From Loktanella salsilacus (GTDB taxonomy: Bacteria; Pseudomonadota; Alphaproteobacteria; Rhodobacterales; Rhodobacteraceae): a stretch of DNA of 64,000 nt. The stretch is taken from NCBI RefSeq assembly GCF_900114485.1, contig NZ_FOTF01000017.1:1-64000 (forward strand). The letters run 5' to 3'. The notes beneath the pieces are model-generated. The model made no database searches. It saw only the letters and a list, made by a program, of their open reading frames with translations, and was not told the DNA's origin. Positions within the stretch are counted from its first letter, which is position 1, and every line of letters begins with the position of its first letter. The position numbers and the translations under genes are program-made. Positions 7,507-16,267 of the stretch are shown here, piece after piece.

Positions 7507-7627
7507 ACTAGAGCGCAAAAATGGACAATCAGCAGTTGTCTTGAGCAAAGCAAATATGGACTTAAATTGCTGTTTTAGATAGGTTAAAAGATGTTCAGCA
7601 ATGCAGCGCAAACAATGGACCGTTAGA

Positions 7628-7674
7628 CTCATAACCTGAAGGTCGTAGGTTCAAATCCTACTCCCGCAACCAAA
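7628..7674 (+). repeat. attR: 47-bp repeat of tRNA-fMet 3' half
   Basis: Exact copy of 283-329. The 5' half of the tRNA is absent here, so this is the displaced original 3' end and not a second tRNA gene. Confidence 0.93.
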
Positions 7675-7701
7675 TCTTCCTTATAATATCATTATGTTAC
7701 C

Positions 7702-7719
7702 AGCCACCTTCGGGTGGCT
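7702..7719 (+). terminator. Hairpin after the displaced tRNA 3' end
   Basis: A 7-bp stem AGCCACC/GGTGGCT with a TTCG loop is followed by TTCTGCGTT. It is the counterpart of 357-374 and probably the original terminator of the rRNA-tRNA operon before integration. Confidence 0.6.
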
Positions 7720-7739
7720 TTCTGCGTTCGCGTTTTGCC

Positions 7740-7760
7740 GTGGAAGCACCGTGGAAGCAC
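7740..7760 (+). repeat. Tandem GTGGAAGCAC repeat outside attR
   Basis: GTGGAAGCACC is followed directly by GTGGAAGCAC, again with an 11-bp period and at the same distance from the preceding hairpin as the GGTGCTAC pair at the left end. On the opposite strand it reads GGTGCTTCCAC twice, similar to the arm-site candidates. It may be the left arm of an older element inserted at the same tRNA. Confidence 0.35.
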
Positions 7761-8174
7761 ACAGCGTCAACGCGCTGCTGTGGCGATAGGGACACCCGAG
7801 GAGGACAACCAATCGCGTCCGTCAACACTGATCTGCGAGTCTCCTGGATAGGCCGGATTGTGCAAGTCACGACGCATTCGAAGGCAGCAGCGTATTCTTA
7901 TATCTGCATAAATTGAATTTTGAGTAAATCTAAGAAGTCCGGGGATCTGACGATCTCAAGGCCCTACTTCCGGATCAATGACCGAAAGCGCGGAGCGGAT
8001 GGTTTGATCTTTAAAATCGAAAATTTGCGATGAATATCGGCTGGGCGGACAAGTTTAACAAAGCTTGTGTCGGTAACTACGAAAAGCCAATGACAAATGG
8101 CGCGAGTCTGACATCAACAACTTCGTAGTGCTGGCGACGCGCTTCTTTTGTTGAGCGACTAATTTCTGTGGGAC
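7761..8174. other. Non-coding stretch of about 410 bp
   Basis: No reading frame with recognisable coding character or ribosome binding site is seen on either strand, and no RNA gene. It may be decayed mobile DNA or the 3' flank of the membrane protein gene that ends at 8175. Confidence 0.5.
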
Positions 8175-8756
8175 CTAATCGCTCACGGTTTCAAATCTGC
8201 GCAACACCTTAAAGGCAAGCATCAGTATTAGCATACAGGCAAACATCCCAGAAACATCACCGACGAGATATCCAGCGGATGTTGAAGCGGCTTGCTGGAA
8301 GGCTAGCAACATGCCGCCGGTATTGATGACGGATGCGATACAACCAGCAATCAGGATGTCTCGCCAGTTCGCACGGGTGCCTGAGGTGATGCGAAAATCC
8401 ATGCCAGCGCGTGCCAGTGCCCAAAATGTAACAACGGCACAGACGACACCTGACATCAGTCCGATGATCTGAAGCGGTGTGAACCCGGAGAAGCCGAAGT
8501 TGAGCCAGTGGGTAAATGCTGCGGCCGGTAGCAGGAGAGGGATCGCCTTCCACCCCATCAGCCAAGCTGATAGCACCCGAACCCCATGAGGTAGGAACAG
8601 GAGGCTTGCATAGGCTGCCATCTCAGGGGTGTATTGCTGTTGCCACGGCAAAAGCACATCCATCGAGAGGCTAAAAGCCGCTAAATATGCGATAGATATA
8701 AGAGCGAACGCGATAAGTAGGCTGCCAAGATTTCGACCGGATTCTGAAATGGTCAC
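8175..8756 (-). CDS. Small multi-pass membrane protein, MASE1-like
   Basis: The 193-aa product has about five hydrophobic segments (roughly 10-30, 45-60, 70-85, 95-115, 135-150 and 165-180). The stretch LLFLPHGVRVLSAWLMGWKA is reminiscent of MASE1-type sensory membrane domains, but no output domain follows. The start overlaps the stop of the upstream regulator gene by four bases, so the two are one operon. Function is unknown; a stand-alone membrane sensor or partner of the regulator is possible. Confidence 0.7.
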   Translation of the reverse strand: MTISESGRNLGSLLIAFALISIAYLAAFSLSMDVLLPWQQQYTPEMAAYASLLFLPHGVRVLSAWLMGWKAIPLLLPAAAFTHWLNFGFSGFTPLQIIGLMSGVVCAVVTFWALARAGMDFRITSGTRANWRDILIAGCIASVINTGGMLLAFQQAASTSAGYLVGDVSGMFACMLILMLAFKVLRRFETVSD

Positions 8757-9049
8757 GTCAACTTCTTTGATAATGAATAGGTTGATCGCTTTTTTTCATT
8801 GCTATGGACAAGATAGCCGGCATCTACGACGTCCTTCATAGCTCGGAAGAAGCTACTGCGTGGCACGCCAGCAAGCAATGCGTGCTTGCGGATTTCGTCC
8901 GTCTCAACGGTTGTGCCATTGGTCTCGGACAAGATGGTAGCGGCATAGACAATGTCCTTTTGAATCGACCCTAAATCATCGATCCCAAGATCCCGCTCCA
9001 TCCCGAGGAGCAGCTCCTTAAGATGAGCGATTGAAGCGAGCCTTTTCAT
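8753..9049 (-). CDS. Small winged-helix type regulator
   Basis: The 98-aa product, starting MKRLASIAHL, has a C-terminal half that looks like a winged helix (IRKHALLAGVPRSSFFRAMK, then a wing ending AGYLVHSNEKK). The ATG at 9049 is preferred because AAAGG lies six bases upstream; an in-frame ATG at 9127 would add 26 residues. The gene is coupled by ATGA to the membrane protein gene. It is probably a transcriptional regulator of its own operon; the family is not recognised. Confidence 0.65.
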   Translation of the reverse strand: MKRLASIAHLKELLLGMERDLGIDDLGSIQKDIVYAATILSETNGTTVETDEIRKHALLAGVPRSSFFRAMKDVVDAGYLVHSNEKKRSTYSLSKKLT

Positions 9050-9177
9050 AGCAACCTTTCTACGCGACGATAAATTTGTCAGACCCGTCAGGCCTTCAAC
9101 GATAGGAATTGACATCTGTGAGGGCAAGTCTCAAATTGGGACTGCATTAGCAGAAAAAAATTATTTTGTAGCACCAG

Positions 9178-9215
9178 CGCCCCGCGAGCTTACGCCCGCG
9201 GGGCGTAATTTTTTT
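9178..9215 (+). terminator. Strong intrinsic terminator with no visible upstream gene
   Basis: Stem CGCCCCGCG/CGCGGGGCG (9178-9186 with 9197-9205) is followed by TAATTTTTTT, a classical rho-independent terminator on the plus strand. The nearest genes to the left are on the opposite strand, so either an unannotated plus-strand transcript ends here or it blocks read-through. Confidence 0.75.
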
Positions 9216-9216
9216 A

Positions 9217-10021
9217 GCTTATCAGGTGGCTCTTCCAGTGGCGAGTATCGACAGCATCTCATGCGGAAAGAAGTCGACCACGGCGATCACGTCCTCGCCA
9301 TCCCTGCATACTGGTTCTGCACAAAAATAATGTTTTCATTGGATCAGATACAAGCGTCCGCTTTCTCGATCATGTCGAAGCCGACGGTGGGCTGTCCCAC
9401 GATTTTGAAGCGAGGGATGTCGGGCCCGCCAGGCAATGGCATCATCCGGAAATAAATTGGGGCTCGGCGGCCTCCTTGTTCCAAACCCGTGCCGTCGTTG
9501 ACGGTTTTTGAATGTCTCTGAATAGCTGGCAATCGTTGCGAAGCTGCAATCTTGCTACGTGGGTTCGGACCGGACGTTTGCTTCGCTGCCCACCGATGTC
9601 AGCTTTGCTAAAATCGTATTGTCACTGACAGTTCGCAGCGACGTCAAAGACGCTCGACTGACAATCACTTGGGTACGCAGACAGCAGCGTCTTGAGCCTA
9701 ACAACATGGGCGTCTTCGCATGTTATGAGGTCAGCCGCTGTCGGACAACCTGTTTCAAGGATTTGCTGAACTACCTTAGCGCTCGCTGCAAGCGGACGCG
9801 ATCGGCTATAAGAACGACGCGTTCTCGATTGGGTCCTTAAAGAGATTAAGAGCCGCCTGATGGCCTGATTGGTTTTGGTGATCTTGCGCTCGTCCGCCTA
9901 TTGACCCTTTCGGTCCGATCCGGACATGCAAGTATCGCATTTGATGGAACAACAAATCGAAACCCGCCCAAGCGCGCTATGATGCCGGGAGTAGGTCGTA
10001 GTTTATGGCCTATCGAGGGAC
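9217..10021. other. About 800 bp without a confident gene; possible decayed coding remnants
   Basis: Only short frames occur. On the minus strand near 9223-9330 a stretch reads as coherent protein (GEDVIAVVDFFPHEMLSILA) ending in TGA, and another frame near 9344-9480 also looks protein-like (RMMPLPGGPDIPRFKIVG), separated by stops and a frame change. This suggests a broken gene, family not recognised. The rest shows nothing. Confidence 0.35.
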
Positions 10022-10966
10022 TTAGATGTTCTTGAGCTGAACCAATGCGCCCTTGGCGGCGATGACTTGTGCTGCGATACGGGAGGCCGCCAAAATGCGG
10101 TCTTCCATACAGAGCGCCTTATCTAGCCCGGCAAAGAAACCGGCGTTAAAGCTGTCCCCGGCAGAGGTCGTGTCTACGATTTTGCTGACAGGGGGCGGGG
10201 TGACGGTCGTGGTTTCGCCTGCGTGTGCGTAAAGGATATCGCCGCCGCCGTTTTTGACCACCACTGTGGTGGCCCCGGCGTTGCGATAGCGGTCCAGCGT
10301 GTCTTGAATGGTGGCGTCGCCAAAATGTGCGGCTTCGTCGTCGAAGGACGGCAGGACGATATCGCAGGCCTGTGCGAAGCGCATAATGGTTTCGGTCATC
10401 TGTTTTTCGTTGGCCCATAGACGGGGTCGCAGGTTGGAATCGAAGGCGACGGTCTTGCCGTGTCGGCGCGCGGATTGGACGGCGTCCAGCAGGGCGTCGC
10501 GGCCGGCGGGGTCAAGGATCGCAACAGTGATGCCCGACAGATAGATCAGATCGGTCGATCCCATGGCCTGCGCCAAGGCTTGGCTATCGCTGGCCAGCTG
10601 CTTTGCCGCGGATTGGGACCGCCAATAGGAAAAGCTGCGCTCTCCATCATTCAACGAGATCATGTAAAGGCCGACGGTGCTGTTGGCAGAGCGGGCGACG
10701 TGGGCGATGTCGATGCCAGCGTCCGTCATCTTTGTCAGCATAGCATCAGACACCGCGTCGGTGCCGACTTTGGTGAAATATTGCGTCGTGATGTCAGGCC
10801 GCAGGGCGCGCATGTACCACGCCGTGTTGAAGGTATCGCCGGCAAAACCCATCTGAAACGCGCCCGGTGCGTCGCCGGGGGCCATTTCGACCATACATTC
10901 GCCGATCGATAAAAAACGCAGCGCGGTTGCCGGGGCGGTGGGGGATAAGATCGGGGAGGAGGTCAT
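10022..10966 (-). CDS. kdgK: 2-keto-3-deoxygluconate kinase (PfkB family)
   Basis: The 314-aa enzyme phosphorylates KDG to KDPG, which enters the Entner-Doudoroff pathway. PfkB features are visible: an N-terminal FLSIGECMVEMAP with GDTFNTAWY, and the C-terminal ATP/anion-hole motif DTTSAGDSFNAGF, whose D is the catalytic base. An in-frame ATG at 11005 is rejected because the operator TGGTATACTAGT (10999-10988) lies between the two starts; GAAGG precedes the ATG at 10966. It is divergent from kdgF and faces the alginate locus. Confidence 0.92.
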   Translation of the reverse strand: MTSSPILSPTAPATALRFLSIGECMVEMAPGDAPGAFQMGFAGDTFNTAWYMRALRPDITTQYFTKVGTDAVSDAMLTKMTDAGIDIAHVARSANSTVGLYMISLNDGERSFSYWRSQSAAKQLASDSQALAQAMGSTDLIYLSGITVAILDPAGRDALLDAVQSARRHGKTVAFDSNLRPRLWANEKQMTETIMRFAQACDIVLPSFDDEAAHFGDATIQDTLDRYRNAGATTVVVKNGGGDILYAHAGETTTVTPPPVSKIVDTTSAGDSFNAGFFAGLDKALCMEDRILAASRIAAQVIAAKGALVQLKNI

Positions 10967-10987
10967 GTTGCGGCCTTCAGGTGTTAG

Positions 10988-10999
10988 ACTAGTATACCA
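10988..10999 (-). promoter_or_regulatory. Operator TGGTATACTAGT between kdgK and kdgF
   Basis: On the minus strand this is an exact match to the 12-mers at 19345 and 26987. It lies 22 bp upstream of the kdgK start and within the kdgK-kdgF divergent region. GGTATA-type half sites are typical of FCD-family GntR repressors of uronate genes. Confidence 0.7.
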
Positions 11000-11127
11000 T
11001 TGCAACCAGGCGATATGATTGCAAGATTAACGATAATTCTTGCCCCTCACTTTCAGCGCCAGATCGTGGATCTGCAAGGCGCATATGGGTGCGGGCAAGG
11101 GCGGGCATATCACAGGAGGCAAATGAT

Positions 11128-11439
11128 ATGAGTGAATTTCCGGTCGTCAGCACAGGCGAGCATGTCACGCGGCAAGTGCTAGCAGATCACCCCGATCTGA
11201 TGGTTGTCGCCTTTCGGTTCGGTGCGACGGGGGCAGAGGGCGCGCTGCACAATCATCCGCATGTGCAATCGACGTTCGTCAAAGAGGGTCGCTTTCGCTT
11301 TACGGTGGACGGCGAAGTGACCGAAGTCGGACCTGGCGATAGCTTTGTCGTGGCGTCAAATGTCGTGCATGGCTGTGTCTGTCTGGAGCCGGGGTTGCTG
11401 GTGGATTGCTTTACGCCGCGGCGCGACGACTTTTTGTAA
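11128..11439 (+). CDS. kdgF: KdgF-type cupin, unsaturated uronate processing
   Basis: The 103-aa single-domain cupin has metal-binding motifs HNHPHVQSTFV and GDSFVVASNVVHG and the ending FTPRRDDFL, which is characteristic of KdgF. KdgF speeds conversion of 4,5-unsaturated monouronates to the linear ketone (DEH) after lyases have cut pectin or alginate. The ATG at 11128 is chosen because AGGAGG lies ten bases upstream; a longer frame from 11089 has no such site. It is divergent from kdgK and convergent with the reductase gene. Confidence 0.88.
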   Translation: MSEFPVVSTGEHVTRQVLADHPDLMVVAFRFGATGAEGALHNHPHVQSTFVKEGRFRFTVDGEVTEVGPGDSFVVASNVVHGCVCLEPGLLVDCFTPRRDDFL

Positions 11440-11446
11440 GCACGAA

Positions 11447-11475
11447 AAAGGCGGGCCAGTGATTGGCCCGCCTTT
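11447..11475. terminator. Bidirectional terminator between kdgF and the SDR gene
   Basis: AAGGCGGGCCA (11448-11458) pairs with TGGCCCGCCTT (from 11464), with A-run and T-run flanks on both sides. It serves two convergent genes. Confidence 0.85.
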
Positions 11476-11490
11476 GCATTGTCACCGCGC

Positions 11491-12234
11491 TTAGCTGAAC
11501 AGCATGCCGCCGTTGATGTCGACGTTTGCGCCCGTGATGAACGCGCTGTCGTCGCAAGCCAAGAACAGCACCAGATTGGCGATATCGACGGGCAGGCCCT
11601 GACGTTTCACCGGGGATGCGTTTTCGACAAAGGTGCGGACCTCTGGCTTAGTGTGGACGTTGTGGAAGTCCGTGTCGATCATACCGGGGCAAAGAGCGTT
11701 GACGCGGATGTTCGGGCCAAGCTCTTTCGCCAAGCCGCGTGTCATGGTCATAACAGCGCCTTTGGACGTCGCATAAGCAACCGAACCGGGGCCACCGCCG
11801 TCACGGCCAGCTTGGCTGGCAAGGTTGACGATCGTGCCGGTTGTCATGTGCTCTAGGCACGCCTTAACCATCAGGAACGTGCTGGTCAGGTTCAGGTCCA
11901 TGACCGCGTTCCAATGCTCCAATGACATCTCGGAGATTTTCTTGCGTGCGATCAGGCCGCCGGTGTTGTTCACCAGAATGTCGACGCTGCCGAAATCTGC
12001 GACAGCTTTGCCGACCAGTGCATCGACGCCTTCTTGGGTGTTCAGATCACCCTGCAGCGCGAATGCCTTGCCGCCAGCGGCGGTGATTTCAGCCACGGCG
12101 CTGTCTGCACCTTCGCTGCTGGAAAAGTAGTTGATGGCGACGTTTGCGCCTTCTTCTGCCAGTCGAATTGCGCAAGCGCGGCCAATGTCGCGGCCGCCAC
12201 CTGTGATGATTGCTGTTTTGCCTTGAAGTTTCAT
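11491..12234 (-). CDS. SDR-family reductase, probable DEH reductase
   Basis: The 247-aa short-chain dehydrogenase has cofactor motif TGGGRDIG near residue 11, NNTG near 88, a catalytic serine in LASQAG and YATSK with Tyr and Lys near 152-156. In alginate loci such enzymes reduce 4-deoxy-L-erythro-5-hexoseulose uronate (DEH) to KDG, the substrate of KdgK. The family is broad, so the substrate is inferred from its place at the end of the lyase-transporter operon. It begins 24 bases after the lyase gene. Confidence 0.85.
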   Translation of the reverse strand: MKLQGKTAIITGGGRDIGRACAIRLAEEGANVAINYFSSSEGADSAVAEITAAGGKAFALQGDLNTQEGVDALVGKAVADFGSVDILVNNTGGLIARKKISEMSLEHWNAVMDLNLTSTFLMVKACLEHMTTGTIVNLASQAGRDGGGPGSVAYATSKGAVMTMTRGLAKELGPNIRVNALCPGMIDTDFHNVHTKPEVRTFVENASPVKRQGLPVDIANLVLFLACDDSAFITGANVDINGGMLFS

Positions 12235-12258
12235 GTGTCTTCCTTCCAGTTTATTTTA

Positions 12259-14592
12259 TCAGGCCGGCGTTGTGCCGACATCGAATGTCTTGGGGACGAT
12301 GACGCGGAAAGAGCGGTCGTCGGCATCGGTGAAGTACAGGTCGCAGTCGTAGCCTTGATCATCCAAAAAGCTGAAGATCCGGCGCGGTGCGGCTGTGGGA
12401 TAGGGCACCAGCAAGGTTGCGATGCGGTGACGAATAGCTTTCGGGAATGTCGCCTTCAGACAGGTGCTGACGGGCAGCCCCTCGATCTCTGATGGGTCGA
12501 CATCGGGAAAGCCGGTTTGCTGGGTCAGGGTCGGCACGCCGGCCTCTGACCACAGGAACTGGCCGTAAAAGCCAGCATTCTCGCCAGTGTAGCGGAATGT
12601 TGTGTCGCCCAGTGTCATGGGCGCATTTGCGTGCAGCAGGAAATTGACCTCGACCGGTTCATCGGCGTCGATGGAATCGACGATGACGAAGTATTCGTTA
12701 TTCACGAAATAGACGTCGCGCAGCACAGAGGTGATTTCAGGCGACAGCGTTTGATAGGCCGCTGTGGCATCGCCCTGCATGTAGATGTGATCGCCGCGAT
12801 CTTCGGCGATGTTGATCTTGCCTGTGGACTGCATCGCGAGCGACTTGTCCTTGCCCGCATACTGACCCTTACCGTTGATCAGGATCGCGTTCTTGGACAC
12901 CGTTTGGCGGCGCCAGTTCTGGTGCATGGTGCTGTTAAAGGCCACGTAATAGCCGGACTGGATCGCAAGATCTTCGCCAAACCCTGCCAGACAAAAGGCA
13001 TTCTGATCGCCGTGGCTGTGACTGATCGAGCCATAGGGCGAGGATTTCATCACGAACTGGATGTGGTTTTCCGGGTCTTGCATCCGGTGCTGGATCGCGA
13101 CCCAGCCGATGCCTTTGAACCAACGGAACTGGTCGTCATCCGCAGGGGGGACGGCGTCAATAATCGGGAAATCGGTGCGGTAGGCAAGCTCGTCAAAGTT
13201 AAAGTCCCACCAGCCCCAGTTATAGAACATCTGTTCCGTGCCGGGATTGGTGCGCTTAATTTCGTCGTAATACCACTGATAGGCCCCGTTGCCGGTGACG
13301 CCGGCGTATTGGCGCAGGTTATAGCCGATCTTGACCGCGGGCAGATCGCCCATGGTGCTGTCGTCGCCAAAGGTGGCGCGGCGGGTGTCGGGGGCTTTGG
13401 TATAGAGCGGGAAATCACCGGTGCGCTGAAAGAACGGGCGGTCATACAGGTTGATGCCAGTATAGCTTTTCAGCAGGTTCGCCGCGTCGATCAGATAGGC
13501 CATGCCGGTCATCCAATAGTGCGGACCTTCGGCCCAGCCGCCGTCTTTGTCGCCCCAAGGCGAATAGACGGTGAACAGGAATTCGATGGAATAGTTCAGC
13601 CAGCCCTCTGCCTCTGGTGTGTCGTCCAGCAGGGCGATTGATGCGGGGATCAGCACGGCAGACACGGCGCGCACGGCGTGGCTGTCAAAGGGGAACAGAT
13701 GAATGTTCGCGTGCTTGATGATGTGGTCTGCGGTTTCGCGGGTGCGGGCAAGCAGGGCGGTGCGGACGGTCGTACGCTCTTCTTCGGTCAGCTGGTCGTA
13801 AAGCCAGTCATAGCCCCACGCGAGGGCCACGTTCACGCGGAACGCCCATTCGTCAGTATAGCTGCGCGAGGTTGTGCCCGCAGGATTCCACGCGGCGGCG
13901 GACAGCAGCCAGTCTTTGGCGCGGGCCAGCATATCGGCGTCGCGGGTGACTTGGCCGCCGATGGCCAGATGGCGGATCGCGTAAAGCAGCTCTTGGCAGT
14001 CGATATAGGTCTGACGCCAGATCGGCGCGGTGCGCTTGTGATCCGGATAGCCAGCTGGTTCGGGCATGATGTCCCGGTCCATCCACGGCAGCACGGATTT
14101 GTCAAAGAAGGTGGACCATGTGCAATGGTCTGCGTCGGCCGCGATATCGCTGCGGAATTGATCCAGCCGGTCTGGCGTCAGCCACAGGCGCGGGTGGCTG
14201 CGGTCTGCGGTGGCAAAGCGGGTCTTGCGGCTGGCAAGGGGCGTTTCGGGCAAACCGTCTGCGACGGTAAAGCTGCGATCGCTGCTCCATGCGGTAACGG
14301 GTTGGCCAGCGTCGTCGCAGACGGCGTAGGACCAGACGTAGTTGCCAGCAGGCAGCACGGTATCAGGCGTGAAAAAGTTCAGCGCAATGCCGGAAAATGT
14401 GTGGGTCGATTTGGCGGGATAGGACGGGTCGGTCGACATACGCAGCACGTAGTGCGCCTCGTCCTCGATCACCGGAAGCCATGTGAAACGCGGCGGGTTT
14501 TCAGCCACGGCAAAGCCGTCAGCTGGCCCGTATTGAATGGTCAGACGTCCAGTCTTGGGCTCGTCCAGCATGGGAGTTGTGCGAGGAGGCAT
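12259..14592 (-). CDS. Exo-oligoalginate lyase, polysaccharide lyase family 15
   Basis: The product of about 777 aa has an N-terminal DUF4962-like beta domain, a central alpha/alpha barrel and a C-terminal heparinase II/III-like beta domain. In the 785-aa frame, R201, H313 (FDSHAVRA), Y367 (GPHYWM) and H533 (SISHSHGD) each sit two residues after the catalytic positions I recall for Agrobacterium Atu3025 (R199, H311, Y365, H531). No signal peptide is seen, so it should act in the cytoplasm on imported oligomers, releasing the unsaturated monosaccharide. The ATG at 14592 is preferred to a TTG at 14616. It follows the solute-binding protein gene. Confidence 0.9.
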   Translation of the reverse strand: MPPRTTPMLDEPKTGRLTIQYGPADGFAVAENPPRFTWLPVIEDEAHYVLRMSTDPSYPAKSTHTFSGIALNFFTPDTVLPAGNYVWSYAVCDDAGQPVTAWSSDRSFTVADGLPETPLASRKTRFATADRSHPRLWLTPDRLDQFRSDIAADADHCTWSTFFDKSVLPWMDRDIMPEPAGYPDHKRTAPIWRQTYIDCQELLYAIRHLAIGGQVTRDADMLARAKDWLLSAAAWNPAGTTSRSYTDEWAFRVNVALAWGYDWLYDQLTEEERTTVRTALLARTRETADHIIKHANIHLFPFDSHAVRAVSAVLIPASIALLDDTPEAEGWLNYSIEFLFTVYSPWGDKDGGWAEGPHYWMTGMAYLIDAANLLKSYTGINLYDRPFFQRTGDFPLYTKAPDTRRATFGDDSTMGDLPAVKIGYNLRQYAGVTGNGAYQWYYDEIKRTNPGTEQMFYNWGWWDFNFDELAYRTDFPIIDAVPPADDDQFRWFKGIGWVAIQHRMQDPENHIQFVMKSSPYGSISHSHGDQNAFCLAGFGEDLAIQSGYYVAFNSTMHQNWRRQTVSKNAILINGKGQYAGKDKSLAMQSTGKINIAEDRGDHIYMQGDATAAYQTLSPEITSVLRDVYFVNNEYFVIVDSIDADEPVEVNFLLHANAPMTLGDTTFRYTGENAGFYGQFLWSEAGVPTLTQQTGFPDVDPSEIEGLPVSTCLKATFPKAIRHRIATLLVPYPTAAPRRIFSFLDDQGYDCDLYFTDADDRSFRVIVPKTFDVGTTPA

Positions 14593-14672
14593 CGGAGTGC
14601 TTTCTGATCGGATCAAAGGAGAGGGTGAGGTGCGGCCACCTAGGCGGCCGCACCTCTGCTCGGGAGGAACTG

Positions 14673-16238
14673 TTACTGGTACTGACGCGCGTAGGCGGCG
14701 TTCATGACTTCGATGACCTGTGGGTAGCCCATCTTGTCGAGGGTCGCGGCGTAGTCATCCCATTCGGCCTGCACGTCGCCTGCGCCAAGGATCCAAGCCT
14801 GCTGGCGTTCCAGCATGTAGGTGCGGATCGACGGCCAGTACTTGTCAAAGGTGGCCTGCTCTTCTTGGTTGAACGCGACGCCCAGGAATTGCGGGATCAG
14901 CAGATCGTTGGCTTCGTACAGCGCGATGCCTTCCAGTGCTTCTGGGGATGTCCACTGCAGCTCGTAGCGGTAGTCCTGAAAGAAGCCGCGCTGGATTTGT
15001 GCGCCTTCCAGATACATCTGGCTGTTCACGGCGACGTCGCTGCTGAGCACTTCTGGCTTAAAGGTTGGCTCACCGTCGACCATATCCCATGTCTTACCTT
15101 CAACGCCGAAGTTCGCCAGATTGCGGCCTTCTTCGGTGAAGTAGAAGTCGAAGTATTTGATCGTCTCGACGGGGTGTTCGTTCATGTAGCTGATTGCCCA
15201 GCCATCGGGTTTGATCGGGATGCGGCGATGCTCTTCCATGCGCACGCCGGACGTGGATGCGGGCGGCAGGAAGGGGATGAAGTTAAAGCCTTCGACCTTG
15301 TCAGCCAGTGCTGCGTTGTAGCCAGAGGTGGACGCGAACCAGTCGTGGGTCGAGCCGCCAAGGTTTTCTGACAGCAGGTAATCGCGCGAGGACGAACCAC
15401 GGGTAAAGATTTCCGGGTCGATCAGGCCTTCGGCATACCACTGCGCGATATTGGCCAAACCGTCGCGGTAGGCGTCTTGCGCATAGGGGTGCACGATGGC
15501 GCCAGCGTCATCGACATAGAAGTCGTGATAGGTGTCAGAGCCGGAAGAGCGGGCGTCGAACAGGGTCAGCAGGCGGTTCACTTCTTCCCACTGGCGCGAG
15601 AAGAAGGGGATTTCGTCCTTCTTGCCGTTGCCGTTCGGGTCGCCGTCACGGAACGCGACGAGGACGTCGTGGTATTCCTCAACTGTTTGCGGCTGTTCCA
15701 GTCCCAGCACGTCCAGCCAGTCCTGACGGATGTACCAAGCGCGGGCGAATTCGCCATCGGGCAGGTATGGGATGTAGTAATAGTTGCCGTCGTAGGCAGA
15801 GATCGCTTCTTGCAGCTCTGGGTGTTCGTCCCAGAACTTTTGGATGTTAGGCGCGTGTTCTTTGACCAGATCGTTCAGCGGCACAAATGCGCCCTCTGGA
15901 CCGTATTCGTTCACAGGCTGTTGGATCAGGTGACCGCCGACGATGTCGGGCAGTTTGCCTTGGGCCAGCATCAGGTTCATCGCCTCGGCGCTATCGGTCG
16001 AGTTTGCACCGGCCGTTGCATCCTTAAGAAAGATGTTGGTCATCGCGCGCGCCGCTTCTTCGACCGGATAGATCTTGGACGCATCGCCGCCAACGCCGTA
16101 GCCTTGGGCGCGAGGCCAGTGCATGTGGATCGTCAGCTCAAGCGGTTCGTCAACGATTTGCAGGTGGCTTTCTGCGAAGGCGGGCGAAGTCATCGCCGTG
16201 GTCATCAGGATCGCCGAAGTCAGTGTAAGATGTCGCAT
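14673..16238 (-). CDS. ABC transporter solute-binding protein, AlgQ-like
   Basis: The 521-aa protein has a Sec signal peptide ending in SPAFAES near residue 23. The length and the loop DGDPNGNGKKDEIPFF near 200 resemble the calcium-binding loop of AlgQ1/AlgQ2, the alginate-oligomer binding proteins of Sphingomonas. It should deliver oligosaccharides to the two permeases encoded just upstream. Other oligosaccharide binders of this cluster share these features, so alginate is inferred from the PL15 neighbour. Confidence 0.87.
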   Translation of the reverse strand: MRHLTLTSAILMTTAMTSPAFAESHLQIVDEPLELTIHMHWPRAQGYGVGGDASKIYPVEEAARAMTNIFLKDATAGANSTDSAEAMNLMLAQGKLPDIVGGHLIQQPVNEYGPEGAFVPLNDLVKEHAPNIQKFWDEHPELQEAISAYDGNYYYIPYLPDGEFARAWYIRQDWLDVLGLEQPQTVEEYHDVLVAFRDGDPNGNGKKDEIPFFSRQWEEVNRLLTLFDARSSGSDTYHDFYVDDAGAIVHPYAQDAYRDGLANIAQWYAEGLIDPEIFTRGSSSRDYLLSENLGGSTHDWFASTSGYNAALADKVEGFNFIPFLPPASTSGVRMEEHRRIPIKPDGWAISYMNEHPVETIKYFDFYFTEEGRNLANFGVEGKTWDMVDGEPTFKPEVLSSDVAVNSQMYLEGAQIQRGFFQDYRYELQWTSPEALEGIALYEANDLLIPQFLGVAFNQEEQATFDKYWPSIRTYMLERQQAWILGAGDVQAEWDDYAATLDKMGYPQVIEVMNAAYARQYQ

Positions 16239-16267
16239 TTGGTTTCCTCCCTAGATGCGGTCGTCAG

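Noticed and set aside
7628-7674. Second tRNA-fMet gene
   Set aside because: Only the 3' half is present; the D arm and 5' acceptor strand are missing, so it is attR.
12631-13641. Long plus-strand open frame of 336 codons
   Set aside because: It is antisense to the PL15 lyase, lacks a ribosome binding site and has no domain pattern; GC-rich third positions open this frame by chance.
13678-14607. Plus-strand open frame of 309 codons
   Set aside because: Antisense to the N-terminal half of the lyase, with no recognisable protein features.
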